A DNA stretch of 64,000 nucleotides from an uncultured Bryobacterales bacterium (lineage in GTDB: Bacteria > Acidobacteriota > Terriglobia > Bryobacterales > Bryobacteraceae). How positions within the stretch are numbered: position 1 is the first letter of the stretch; each line of letters opens with the position of its first letter. Shown piece by piece: positions 34,460 to 44,100 of the stretch. Location of the stretch: positions 58,231 through 122,230 of the forward strand of contig CALGAR010000046.1 in the NCBI GenBank assembly GCA_937959285.1. Reading direction: 5' to 3'. The notes under the pieces were generated by a model. It had not been told where the DNA came from. It was given only the letters and a program-made list of their open reading frames with translations, and searched no databases. The position numbers and the translations under genes were made by a program.

Positions 34460-35275
34460 ATGAGAGAGAGCGGCTTTGCGGAAGGCCTTGATCGCAACGA
34501 AAACGAACAGGACGTTCTGATTCGACTTCTTTTGGAGGGAATTGCCGCCCAACAGCCCGAAAGCAGCGCGTGCGCAGCAGTCGTGAAGAGCTTGAGCCAA
34601 GCGACTGGAGTGAGGGCCGCGTGGGTGACCGAGTATGATCGCGCCAAGGAGTGTCTAAAACCGCTCTCCTTCTGGATGTCGGACGGTCTCGTCGAACGCT
34701 GCCCGTACAGCCTGAGAGACACCGCGTGCGGAGCCGTTATCGAGCAAGCGTCCCTGGTGCACTACAGCGAAGGTGTTGATTCGCAATTTCCCCTCGATGC
34801 GAACCTGAGAACGATTGGGGCTGTCAGCTACCTGGGAGCTCCACTTCTCGATGTGGACGGAACGGTTCTCGGACACATCGCGATTGCTGATAGCGAGCCC
34901 ATGCCTCTGTATCCCAAGCTCGAGTCGGTGTTTCGCATCTTTGCTGCCCGCGCAGCGGTTGAGCTGCAACGGCGACGAGCGGAGCGGCAAATCGAGGATT
35001 TGCGCGCGGAGTGCCGGCGGATGCAGCAGGAATTGGAGCAAGCCGCGAAGCTCCGAGGCACAGGGGAGCAGGCTTCGGGCGGCTCCGCCTGGTTGCCCGA
35101 CCACGTGCTGACCGTACGGGAACTCCGGGATCTGGAGCGGGAGAATCTGAGGCGGGCCATGGAGGCCACCGGCTGGCGGGTAGCGGGTCCGCATGGCGCG
35201 GCAAAGCTGCTTGGCGTACCCCCTTCGACGCTGGCTTCCCGCCTGGAGGCGCTCGGCCTCAAGCGGCCCCGCTGA
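34460..35275 (+). CDS. GAF-domain regulator with Fis-type helix-turn-helix, no AAA domain
   Basis: About 271 residues from MRESGFAEGLDRNENEQD, with a GGAG box six bases before the ATG. A GAF domain (~20-175) contains VVKSLSQATGVRAAWVTEYD and AVSYLGAPLLDVDGTVLGHI. A coiled-coil linker (RRRAERQIEDLRAECRRMQQ) leads to a Fis-type HTH: ENLRRAMEATGWRVAGPHGA, AKLLGVPPSTLASRLEALGL. The HTH is like that of NtrC-family activators, but the sigma-54-binding AAA domain is absent. The much longer frame (460 residues) upstream covers the MmcQ gene on the other strand and is a shadow. Confidence 0.85.
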   Translation: MRESGFAEGLDRNENEQDVLIRLLLEGIAAQQPESSACAAVVKSLSQATGVRAAWVTEYDRAKECLKPLSFWMSDGLVERCPYSLRDTACGAVIEQASLVHYSEGVDSQFPLDANLRTIGAVSYLGAPLLDVDGTVLGHIAIADSEPMPLYPKLESVFRIFAARAAVELQRRRAERQIEDLRAECRRMQQELEQAAKLRGTGEQASGGSAWLPDHVLTVRELRDLERENLRRAMEATGWRVAGPHGAAKLLGVPPSTLASRLEALGLKRPR

Positions 35276-35326
35276 GCTGGTACCGGAGGTAGCCGCTAGC
35301 CGGCATGCTAAAATTTAAATATCCCG

Positions 35327-35746
35327 ATGCCGGCTAACCCTGCAAAAGAAAAGGAGTCTATCCCCCCGCTCAAGCTTTGGGCGCACGTAGTCGCGCTCGC
35401 CTGGTTTATTCCAGGGGGAGGACACTTCCTCCTCAAGCGGCCCATTCGAGGGGCTTTGCTGACCGCATGTGTTCTGGTCATGTTTGTCCTTGGGCTCATG
35501 ATGCGCGGGGCGTTGTTTCAGCCGCAGACCGGTGACCTGTTGACAACCGTCATTTATGTAGGCGGGTTCATCGGGAATCTGGCTTCGGGAATCTTCTATT
35601 TTTTAACGGTGTGGCTCGGATATAACCAGCCGGATGTCGCCGGTCACGTCCACGACTACGGAACGAAGTTTCTGGTGGGGGCGGGTCTGCTGAATATTCT
35701 GGCGATGGTCGACGCCTACGAAATCGCCGTTGGGAAGAAGGACTGA
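35327..35746 (+). CDS. Small integral membrane protein (DUF6677-like)
   Basis: 139 residues with three to four membrane helices: LWAHVVALAWFIPGGGHFLL, the pair around GALLTACVLVMFVLGLMMRG, IYVGGFIGNLASGIFYFL, and FLVGAGLLNILAMVDAYEIA. The WFIPGGGHFxLKRPxRG segment and the DYGTKFLVGAGLLNILAMVDAYEIA end are as in a small family common in Acidobacteria that I remember as DUF6677. Function unknown. It forms a unit with the next tiny membrane protein, which starts four bases later. Confidence 0.75.
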   Translation: MPANPAKEKESIPPLKLWAHVVALAWFIPGGGHFLLKRPIRGALLTACVLVMFVLGLMMRGALFQPQTGDLLTTVIYVGGFIGNLASGIFYFLTVWLGYNQPDVAGHVHDYGTKFLVGAGLLNILAMVDAYEIAVGKKD

Positions 35747-35749
35747 ACC

Positions 35750-35932
35750 ATGAAGATGACTCTCTCCCACTTCGAAGCGGCGATACTCTTCGCGTTTCTT
35801 ACGTCGATCGTTCTCGGCATTGTGACAAAGAAAACAGATCGAGAACGGATTCGCTACGCCGTGTACTGCTTTCTCTGCTTTGTCGGGGCCTTATTCGGGA
35901 TCGGCTGGCTGATGTATCTCGGCCATCGATAG
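35750..35932 (+). CDS. Two-helix small membrane protein
   Basis: 60 residues: MKMTLSHFEAAILFAFLTSI-VLGIVTKKTD (helix then basic loop) followed by VYCFLCFVGALFGIGWLMYL. Its start lies three bases behind the stop of the preceding membrane-protein gene, with GAAGGAC-type Shine-Dalgarno sequence overlapping that gene's end, so it is almost certainly translated with it. No family recognised; the pair likely forms a complex. Confidence 0.7.
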   Translation: MKMTLSHFEAAILFAFLTSIVLGIVTKKTDRERIRYAVYCFLCFVGALFGIGWLMYLGHR

Positions 35933-35990
35933 TCCGTTCACCCACTTCGTCCGTTACCTTTCCTGCACAGGCGTAAAATGATAGCTTCTT

Positions 35991-36224
35991 ATGCTATCCC
36001 TTACCTTCCTCCTTGCGCTCGCCCTCGAACCCGGCTTTACCTCCCTTTTCGATGGAAAGACCCTCGCAGGGTGGTCCATTCAGGAAGGACCTGAATCCGC
36101 CTTCTACGTTCGAGATGGAGCCATCGTCGTCCATCGCGGATCGAACTTCCCGACGTGGCTGCGATCGGACAAAGAGCATTGGATCGAGTACAAGGACACT
36201 CGCATCAAAGCGCTAGAGCCTTAG
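35991..36224 (+). pseudogene. Truncated DUF1080 (3-keto-disaccharide hydrolase-like) gene
   Basis: 77 residues: signal peptide MLSLTFLLALALEPG, then the standard opening of DUF1080 domains, GFTSLFDGKTLAGWSIQEG, SAFYVRDGAIVVHRGSNF and WLRSDKEHW. Complete domains have around 180-200 residues; here the text stops after IEYKDTRIKALEP with a TAG and no matching continuation in any frame before tdh, so the C-terminal two thirds are missing. Probably a deletion remnant; a short functional fragment is unlikely. Confidence 0.75.
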
Positions 36225-36273
36225 AACCGGGTAAACTGGAATTACACCCACTTTGTAGTGGAGAGAGGCTGTC

Positions 36274-37320
36274 ATGCCCAGTACAATGCCGGCGCTGACG
36301 AAACAGGCCCCTGGTCCTGGTTTCACCTTGCAGGAAGTCCCCGTCCCCCCCGTTGGGAAGTCGGATGTGCTCATTCGTATTCTCAAGTCCGGTGTTTGCG
36401 GGACAGACGTACATATCTATAGCTGGGACGAGTGGGCCGCAAATCGCATACGTCCGCCTTTGGTGATTGGTCATGAATTCATGGGCATGGTGGAGAAGGT
36501 GGGGGATGCGGTCGATGCCTTCCGGCCCGGCGACCTTGTTTCAGGCGAAGGACACATCGCCTGCGGGACCTGCTACTTCTGCCGGACTGGCCAGGCTCAT
36601 ATTTGCCGCGAGGTCCGGATCATCGGCGTGGACCGGGACGGTTGCTTCGCGCGTTATATGACACTGCCACAAAGCAACGTGTGGAAGCTGAAGCCTGGTA
36701 TTCCGCACGACGTCGCCGCCATCTTTGATCCATACGGCAACGCAATGCACACGGTGATGGCGCAGCCGGTGGCAGGCAGGACGGTGGCGATCATCGGCGC
36801 TGGAGCGATCGGGCTGATGGCCTGCAAAATTGCCGTCGCGGCAGGCGCATTAACGGTGGTAGCCGTGGAGCCGTCGCCTCACAAACGTTCGCTTGCCCTG
36901 GCGTGCGGTGTTCATGCGGTGTACGACCCCTCGATCCCCGGGTGGCAGGACCAATTTCTGCAGCACACGCCCGATTCCGTGGGGGCGGACGTCGTCCTGG
37001 AGATGTCGGGCAGCCCAAGCGGCATCCGGAACGCCTTTGAGCTCGTGCGGCCGGGAGGAGACGTCGCGCTGCTGGGTATTCCGTCGGCGGACATCGGATT
37101 GAACCTGAGCCGGGCGATCATTTTTAAGGCCGTGACTGTTCGAGGGATCAATGGCCGGCTGATGTTCCAGACCTGGTACCAGTGCGAGAGATTTCTCCTG
37201 GATCACAAGCTGGACCTGTCGCCTTTGATTACCCATCGTTTCCCCTACCACGCCTACCGCGAGGCCTTTGATGTGCTTCGCAACGGAGAGGCCGTAAAAG
37301 TAATTCTGGATTGGGAGTAG
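36274..37320 (+). CDS. tdh: L-threonine 3-dehydrogenase
   Basis: 348 residues of the zinc MDR family. Catalytic zinc Cys42 (SGVCGTDVHIYSWDEWA), His67-Glu68 (VIGHEFMG); structural zinc Cys97, 100, 103 and 111 (HIACGTCYFCRTGQAHIC). The HIYxWDEWA segment is the Tdh signature, as is the Rossmann motif IIGAGAIGLMACKIA. It oxidises threonine to 2-amino-3-ketobutyrate with NAD in the cytoplasm; the next gene, kbl, cleaves the product, so both make glycine and acetyl-CoA from threonine. Gap to kbl is 39 bases, consistent with one operon. Confidence 0.96.
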   Translation: MPSTMPALTKQAPGPGFTLQEVPVPPVGKSDVLIRILKSGVCGTDVHIYSWDEWAANRIRPPLVIGHEFMGMVEKVGDAVDAFRPGDLVSGEGHIACGTCYFCRTGQAHICREVRIIGVDRDGCFARYMTLPQSNVWKLKPGIPHDVAAIFDPYGNAMHTVMAQPVAGRTVAIIGAGAIGLMACKIAVAAGALTVVAVEPSPHKRSLALACGVHAVYDPSIPGWQDQFLQHTPDSVGADVVLEMSGSPSGIRNAFELVRPGGDVALLGIPSADIGLNLSRAIIFKAVTVRGINGRLMFQTWYQCERFLLDHKLDLSPLITHRFPYHAYREAFDVLRNGEAVKVILDWE

Positions 37321-37359
37321 CGCCGCGGGCGGCGCATGCGTCTTCATACGGAGCATAAA

Positions 37360-38556
37360 ATGGACCCTCTCGCCTATCTTGGTGAACAGCTTGATTCGTT
37401 TCGGCAGGCCGGTACCTACCAGCGGCTGCGTGAACTGCAGTCGGCGTGCGAGCCGGTGAGCCGCGTTGACGGCCGCGAAGTCATCAACCTTGCCTCAAAC
37501 AACTACCTGGGGCTCGCCAACCATCCCAAGCTGGTGGAAGCGGCCATCGAGGCAACGCGCCGCTATGGCGTCGGTTCGGGAGCGGTACGCACGATTTCGG
37601 GAACGATGACGCTGCACCTGGAACTGGAGCGCCGCATTGCGGCGTTCAAGCAGACGGATGCTTGCGTCGTCTTTCAATCCGGCTTCACTGCCAACTCAGG
37701 GACGGTCTCCGCGATCCTGACGGCGGAGGATCACATTATCTCCGACGAGTTGAACCATGCCTCCATCATCGATGGGTGCCGGCTCTCCCGGGCAAAGATT
37801 CACGTGTTTCCCCACAGGGATGTCGCCGCGGCTGAGGAGAAGCTGGCTGCGCTCGCCGGTGAACCCGGACGCAAGCTGCTCATCTCCGACGGAGTCTTCT
37901 CGATGGATGGCGATATCGCGCCGCTGCCGGAGCTCGCCGCGCTCGCTGAGCGCTACGGCGCGATCATGATGGTGGACGATGCTCACGCTTCGGGCGTGCT
38001 TGGACGGAATGGGAGGGGAACGGTCGATCACTTCAACCTGCACGGGAAGGTTCACATCCAGGTCGGAACGCTTTCCAAGGCGATTGGGGCGCTTGGCGGC
38101 TATGTCTGCGGGAGCCGCGACCTGATCGAGTTCCTGTACCATCGCGGCCGTCCGTTCTTGTTCTCGACCAGCCACCCGCCGGCGGTCGCGGCCACCTGCC
38201 TCGCTGCCTTCGATTTGCTCGAGCAGGAGCCTGAGCGAATCGAAGCGCTCTGGGCAAACACGCGGTACTTCAAGAAGGCATTGAATGACGCCGGGTTCCG
38301 CACGGGCGAGAGCGAAACGCCGATCACGCCGATCCTCGTGGGAGAAGCGGCAGTGGCGCATGAGTTCTCGCGGCAGCTCTTCGAGGAAGGATTGTTTGCC
38401 ACAGGCATCGGCTTTCCGACCGTGCCGAAAGGCAAGGCGCGGATCCGCACGATCGTAACGGCGACTCACACGCGTGAGCAACTGGACCGTGCTCTCGACA
38501 TTTTGACGCGAGTGGCGCGTCGCATGAGGATTCTGACCCCCGTCGCAACAGCTTGA
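37360..38556 (+). CDS. kbl: Glycine C-acetyltransferase (2-amino-3-ketobutyrate CoA ligase)
   Basis: About 398 residues of the alpha-oxoamine synthase PLP family. Opening MDPLAYLGEQLDSFRQAGTY, VINLASNNYLGLANHPKL, then FQSGFTANSGTVSAIL, the PLP motif MMVDDAHASGVLGRNGRGTV and the Schiff-base lysine Lys240 in LSKAIGALGG. Operonic with tdh and having the kbl-like HPKL/VGSGAVRTISGTM block, it is 2-amino-3-ketobutyrate CoA ligase, not AONS. The ATG with GGAG seven bases upstream is preferred to an earlier in-frame ATG (MRLHTEHK). Confidence 0.94.
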   Translation: MDPLAYLGEQLDSFRQAGTYQRLRELQSACEPVSRVDGREVINLASNNYLGLANHPKLVEAAIEATRRYGVGSGAVRTISGTMTLHLELERRIAAFKQTDACVVFQSGFTANSGTVSAILTAEDHIISDELNHASIIDGCRLSRAKIHVFPHRDVAAAEEKLAALAGEPGRKLLISDGVFSMDGDIAPLPELAALAERYGAIMMVDDAHASGVLGRNGRGTVDHFNLHGKVHIQVGTLSKAIGALGGYVCGSRDLIEFLYHRGRPFLFSTSHPPAVAATCLAAFDLLEQEPERIEALWANTRYFKKALNDAGFRTGESETPITPILVGEAAVAHEFSRQLFEEGLFATGIGFPTVPKGKARIRTIVTATHTREQLDRALDILTRVARRMRILTPVATA

Positions 38557-38566
38557 GGGCGGGCCC

Positions 38567-39664
38567 ATGGCGCAATGCCAAGGCTCCTTCCGGGCGCTCG
38601 TTCTTTATGACGTAGCCGAGCAGATCCGGCTCGAAGAATTGCAGCGCATGCTCGGCGTGGAACCGGGCGGGCGAGAACCGAGTTTCGTCCGGCCCGCGCC
38701 GGATTACGTGCGGTTTGAACGCCCTCCAGTGATGGAGCCGCTGGGACCGGTACACCTGCCAACCGGGCATCAGTTTCAGGGCCGCCTGAAATACTACGAC
38801 TACGGCGTCGTCAGCGTCGAGCTCGAATACCACTTCTCCCTGCAATGGGCGGAGCTCATCCGCCTCTCGGCTTCATGGATCGCTGCCGAGGAGATTGAGG
38901 ATCTTGCTTTCGGCATCGTAAGGGCGCACCTGAAATCGGCCGCTCCCGCTCTCGTTAAGGAAGCAACGCAGTGGCTAAGCGAGGACTACTACGTCATCCA
39001 TGTGCGCGAAGCGAAAGAACATCCAGAGGACAAGCCGCTCACGGCAGGCGAGCTCCTTGCCCTTCGCGGGCACGAGATTGCACAGCTCGTCCGCGGCGAG
39101 GTACAGCCTCTTTCGGGCATGGAGCGCGCCGAGGTGCTGCGCTCCGTTGTTTCCTACTATCCTTCCGACCTGATCGTAGTGGGCTGGATCAGCGCCTTCA
39201 CTTATGACTCCATCCAGGGCGCGGCTCCCACGATCCAATTGCTCGAGTACGCGAACACGCAATTGGTCGAATTCCGGCATTACGACGAAGTCCTTACGCG
39301 GGTTCTGTCGTCGGTCTATCAGTCCCTGGAGCGCCGGAGCGGGATCCTGTCGCGCTGGCGGCTTGCGCGCGAAGCTGCCGTGCTCAACACGCTACGGCTC
39401 GACATCACGGAGCTGGCAGAGCGCACGGACAACGCAATCAAGTTCCTCAGTGATATGTTCTACGCCCGTGTGTACCGCCTGGCCGCGGACCGGATTGGTG
39501 TAAGCGACTACCGCAAGCTGGTCGACGACAAGCTGCGGACGGCGGGCGAGCTGTATCAGTTCATGATGAACGAGTTTCACCAGGGCCGCGCTTTTGTCCT
39601 GGAGCTGATGATCGTGCTGATTCTGATCGTCGATCTCTACTATCTGTTTTCCGGAGCCAAATAG
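38567..39664 (+). CDS. RMD1/YagE (DUF155) family protein
   Basis: 365 residues. Central text VVSVELEYHFSLQWAELIRL, then YYPSDLIVVGWISAFTYD and LEYANTQLVEFRHYDEVL, matches the DUF155/RMD1 family (yeast Rmd1/Rmd8, bacterial YagE). It ends with a membrane helix, LELMIVLILIVDLYYLF, which likely anchors it. Function is poorly understood; mitochondrial members affect ribosome or membrane function. The start follows the kbl stop by ten bases and has GAGGGCGG upstream, so it is in the threonine operon, but a functional link is not evident. Confidence 0.85.
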   Translation: MAQCQGSFRALVLYDVAEQIRLEELQRMLGVEPGGREPSFVRPAPDYVRFERPPVMEPLGPVHLPTGHQFQGRLKYYDYGVVSVELEYHFSLQWAELIRLSASWIAAEEIEDLAFGIVRAHLKSAAPALVKEATQWLSEDYYVIHVREAKEHPEDKPLTAGELLALRGHEIAQLVRGEVQPLSGMERAEVLRSVVSYYPSDLIVVGWISAFTYDSIQGAAPTIQLLEYANTQLVEFRHYDEVLTRVLSSVYQSLERRSGILSRWRLAREAAVLNTLRLDITELAERTDNAIKFLSDMFYARVYRLAADRIGVSDYRKLVDDKLRTAGELYQFMMNEFHQGRAFVLELMIVLILIVDLYYLFSGAK

Positions 39665-39665
39665 C

Positions 39666-41006
39666 CTAGAGCCGGAAGAGGTTGTCGTTGAGGAAGTCGT
39701 TGCGGAACTTCCCCTTCGGATCGTACTTTTTCGCGAGTTGAATAAAGTCCTCGAACCGTTCGTACCTTGCTCGGAGTTGAGCTGCCGGCACCGTGAACAG
39801 CTTGCCCCAATGAGGCCGTGGCTCGAATGGCGAAAGTTCTTTTTCGATGAGCGGAAGCAGGCGCCGGATAGCGTTCCAGTCCTGTTTCCAGGTGAAATGG
39901 ATGGCGACGCTGTCGCGCCGGTAGCACGGGCTCATCCACAGGTTATCGGCGGCGACGGTGCGGATCTCCGAGATTAGGAGGTGCGGAGAGACCTTGTCGC
40001 GAAGGCGCTCAACGGCCAGAACTGCCTCCACTGCGTGCCGCCGCGGAACAAAGTATTCTGACTGGAGCTCCTTCCCGGCGCTCGGCGTAAAGCCCATTCG
40101 GAAATGAGGCAGCCGGTCGTACCACGGGCCCGGCACTCCCATCTGCTCCGTGCAGTTTTCCGCGGAAAGCTCGGCGATTGGATGAAGGTTTCGGGTAGCG
40201 CGCTTTGCTCCGAAGAACTCGGCAGGCGCGGCGAATGCCGGCCCGGCTCCGACGCGGGTCTTGATCCAGACTTCGTTGATCCTCTGCCGCTGCCAGTCGG
40301 TAAAGAGGCTCACGCTGTAGCCGCTCGCCTGGATCTGGTCGAAGTGGTCCTTCAGCGCAGAGAGCGGCATGTTCTCATACACGTACTGCTTCATCTGGTA
40401 CGTGGGCTGAATGTCCAGAGTGATCTTAGTAATGACGCCCAGCGCGCCGAGGCCGACCACGGCGCCGCGAAAAACCTCTCCGTCGGCGTTACGGGAAAGT
40501 CTCACTACATCGCCTTGCGCGGTGATCATCTCCAAGGCCGATACTGCCGTGGCCAGATTCCCGTTCTTCTCACCCGATCCATGCGTCGCAGTGCTGCAGG
40601 CGCCCACGACTGAGATATGTGGGAGCGACGCCAGGTTGTGGAGGGCAAAACCCTTGCTTTCCAGGTAGGGACAGAGCTGGCCGTAGGTGATGCCTCCCCC
40701 CACAGTGACCGTTCGTGCTGCCGCATCAAGCGCAACGACGTCGTTCAGGGCTTTGAGCGACAGGAGATTGTGGCGGCTGTCGGCGATCCGGTTGAAGCAG
40801 TGCCGGGTGCCGAGCACCTTTAGGTTCTCCTGCGAGCGCACAAAGGACCGGACCTGTTCGACCGAGGTCGCCTCGTGCAAACGGCTCGTCGAGTAAGTCA
40901 AGTTGCGCGCCCAGTTCGCCAGCTCCTCCTGCGCAGGCAGCAGCGGCTCCAGGGCAGGGCTCGCGAAGGCGGCCGAAAGCAAGTTGAGAAAGGTTCGTTT
41001 CTTCAC
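39666..41006 (-). CDS. FAD-linked alditol/aldonolactone oxidase-like enzyme
   Basis: 446 residues, GTG start. A Tat/Sec-like N-terminus MKKRTFLNLLSAAFASP, then a VAO-type FAD domain: VRSFVRSQENLKVLGTRHCF (His for covalent FAD), VGGGITYGQLCPYLESKGFA, HISVVGACSTATHGSG. The C-terminal half has the alditol-oxidase signature EPRPHWGKLFTV and YDPKGKFRNDFLNDNLF. Related enzymes oxidise xylitol, sorbitol or L-gulono/arabinono-lactones with oxygen, producing hydrogen peroxide. The exported form suggests periplasmic sugar-alcohol oxidation. It is convergent with the DUF155 gene. Confidence 0.88.
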   Translation of the reverse strand: MKKRTFLNLLSAAFASPALEPLLPAQEELANWARNLTYSTSRLHEATSVEQVRSFVRSQENLKVLGTRHCFNRIADSRHNLLSLKALNDVVALDAAARTVTVGGGITYGQLCPYLESKGFALHNLASLPHISVVGACSTATHGSGEKNGNLATAVSALEMITAQGDVVRLSRNADGEVFRGAVVGLGALGVITKITLDIQPTYQMKQYVYENMPLSALKDHFDQIQASGYSVSLFTDWQRQRINEVWIKTRVGAGPAFAAPAEFFGAKRATRNLHPIAELSAENCTEQMGVPGPWYDRLPHFRMGFTPSAGKELQSEYFVPRRHAVEAVLAVERLRDKVSPHLLISEIRTVAADNLWMSPCYRRDSVAIHFTWKQDWNAIRRLLPLIEKELSPFEPRPHWGKLFTVPAAQLRARYERFEDFIQLAKKYDPKGKFRNDFLNDNLFRL

Positions 41007-41108
41007 GTCTGGTCACGGATGATATCAAATCCGCCCCTTCCTGATCTTCCGAACCCCAGCACAAGGACAGTTGGTTCGGCGCGTGTGTAGTGATAAAATG
41101 ACACAGTC

Positions 41109-44100
41109 GTGTATACAAGAATCCTTCGGGCGTGTGACACAGCGTGGTTGTTTGTTGGCTTACTTGCATCCGCTCCCGGGCTTCTCGCGCAATCAACGAA
41201 GGCGGAATTATTCGGAGCGGTTCGCGATCCTGCAGGTCTCCCCGTCGAGTCGGCTGATGTCGAACTCATCAACGCGAGCACACAGATACGGGTGCATGCC
41301 CGCACGTCCGCAAGCGGGGAATACCACTTCTTTGCGCTGCCGCCGGGAGCTTATCAGATCGCGGTGACGAGGGAGGGCTTCGCTACCCTGAGGCGGGATG
41401 GAATCGTTCTGCGAGTAGGAGATCAAGTCGGGCTCGATCTGACGCTCCAGGTTGGCGACCTGGCGCAGTCTGTCGAGGTCACGGCGCAACCGCCTCTCTT
41501 GCAGTCATCCCGCGGCTCGGTGAGCTTCGTTGTCGAGCAGCAGAAGGTCGTCAGCCTGCCTTTGGACGGCCGAAACTTTGTACCGTTGATAGCGCTATCG
41601 CCCGGGGTGAGCCTGCCGCCGAACTCGACACTGCCGCGCATTAACGGCAGCCGCCCACGGGTGAGCGAATACATTTACGACGGCATCAGCGTCTTGCAGC
41701 CGGAACCCGGTCAGGTCGCCTACTTCCCCATCATCGATGCAATCGAGGAATTTCGGGTCGAGACCAATAGCTACTCGGCTGAGTATGGCCGCTCAAACGG
41801 CGGCGTCATCATGGTGAACCAGAAGTCCGGCGGAAACGAGCTGCACGGCACGCTGTTTGAGTTCTTCCGAAATGAGGCTTTGAACGCACGGAACCTGTTC
41901 GCACCAGCCGGGCAAAAGCCGCGCTTCCGGCGAAACCAGTACGGATTCGTCCTCGGAGGCCCGATTCAAAGGAACCGCACATTCTTTTTCCTTGATTGGC
42001 AGGGCACCAGGCTTCAAACAGGACAGATCCGGACCAGCACCGTACCAACAACTGTGCAGCGATCCGGCCGCTTTTCCACGCCGATTTATGATCCGGCGAC
42101 GACTGCTCTCACCGCCAATGGGTACGTCCGGAGCCCTTTCCCCGGCAATATGATCCCCGCCACTCGCTTCGATCCGGCCGCGCTACGAGCTCTCGATCGT
42201 TACCCATTGCCCAATGTCTTCACATCAGGTGGCGCGGAGGCGACGGTGAACAACTATCGGCGGGTCGGCAATGAAGAGGTCTCACAAGACCAGTTCGACG
42301 TACGGCTCGACCGGTACTTTGGAAGCCGGCACCGCCTCTTTGGAAGATACGCCTACCTGCGCGATTTCTCGAGTCCGATAACGCCACTGCCGGACGGGAG
42401 CGGCAACATCACCTCCGTCGTCATCGGCGACACCCTCACGCGCGCGGATAGCGTGGTCGCGGAACATAACTGGACGATCAATACGGCGCGTGCTAACCAG
42501 ATTCGATTTGGCTACACACGGCGAGGCTTTCATCGCGCCTCTTTGCGAACCGGGCATCCTGCTTCGGAGATCTCCGGAGTTCCGAACATCCCTGTCTCAT
42601 CCTTTGCGGATACGCTTCCGACCTATGACATTGTGGGCTTCCAGTTGATCGGTCCGCCGGCTAACGGCAACGGTGAGTTTACGACGGCGGTGACGCAGTT
42701 CATCGAAAACTTCACTCGGGTTTCCGGCCGAAACACCCTCAAGCTTGGAGCGGACATCCGGCGCCAGACTCTGGATATCCTCCAGCCACCGAACCCCACC
42801 GGAAACTTTCAGTTCAGCAATGTCCTGACAGCAGGGCTTACGCCTTCCGGCACACCGATGGCGAACACAGGGAATAGCATTGCGTCCTTCCTGCTTGGCC
42901 AAGTCCAACAGTTCCAGATCGACGCGCAGCAGGAAGTGCTGGGGCCTCGCGCGACAATTGCCGAGTTTTACGTTCAGGATGATTTCCGTGCCACGCGGCG
43001 GCTAAGCCTGGACCTCGGCGTCCGGTACACTCTCAACTTTCCTTCGACGGCGGTCAACGACCGTGGAGCAGTCTTCAACCTCCAGACGCAGCAGCTCGAT
43101 TTCCTTGGAAAGAATGGCTTCCCTCGTACAGCCCGGAACCTAGAGTGGGGAAACTTTGGGCCGCGCGTCGGACTGGCCTTTCGAGCCTCGGATTCCATGG
43201 CGATCCGCGCCGGCTACGGCATGACGTGGATCGAGCAAGCCGGCATCACGACTCCGTTCACCACCCCGCTCTTCCCGTTCGTGCGCACGCTGCAGCAGGC
43301 TTCGCTCGATAACATCAATCCGGCATTCGTGCTCTCTCACGGGCCGACGATCCAGCTCGGCGAGCCGGATGCCAACAGCGGTCTGGGGCAGGGCGTGTTT
43401 GCGGTTCAACGCGATCAGAAGAGCGGATATGCCCAACAATGGAACCTATCCCTGCAGACGACGTTTGGGCAGAACTGGAGCGTTGAGTTCGGGTATCTCG
43501 GCTCAAAGCTCACCAATCTGGGGGTGCCCGACGTGAATCTGAATCAGCTGCGGGTGGAGCAGCTTGCATTAGGATCGGCGCTTACCGAGCAGGTTCCAAA
43601 CCCTTACTTCGGAGAGATCCCGATTGAATCCCCACTCGGCCGGCCTACGATCGCCAGACAGCAACTCCTGCGGCCCTTCCCGCGCTTCACGACCGTAACG
43701 CTGTACCGGAACAATATCGGCCACTCGACTTACCACTCATTTCAATCGCGAATTGAGAAGCGGTTCGCGCAAGGGCTTACTTTCACCGCGGCATACACCT
43801 TCTCGCGGCTGATCGATGATGCCGGGGCGGTGTTTGATGCCGCGATTCTGACCGGACCCGTCACAAGCTACCAGGCATCGGACAGTCACAACCGCCGCCT
43901 TGAGAAGGATGTCTCCACGGGAGATATTCCACACATTTTCTCAAGCAGCTTCGTGTATGAACTACCCTTTGGGCGAGGCCGCAGCATCGGCTTACAGGGG
44001 TGGAAAGAACTGCTGGCGGGCGGTTGGCGTTTGGCGAGCATTGCCCGGATTCAGTCCGGCAGTCCGATCGCCGTGACACAGCAGCCGAATTTGAACGCCT

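Noticed and set aside
37696..38568. A 290-codon minus-strand frame over kbl
   Set aside because: Shadow of a clearly identified PLP enzyme.
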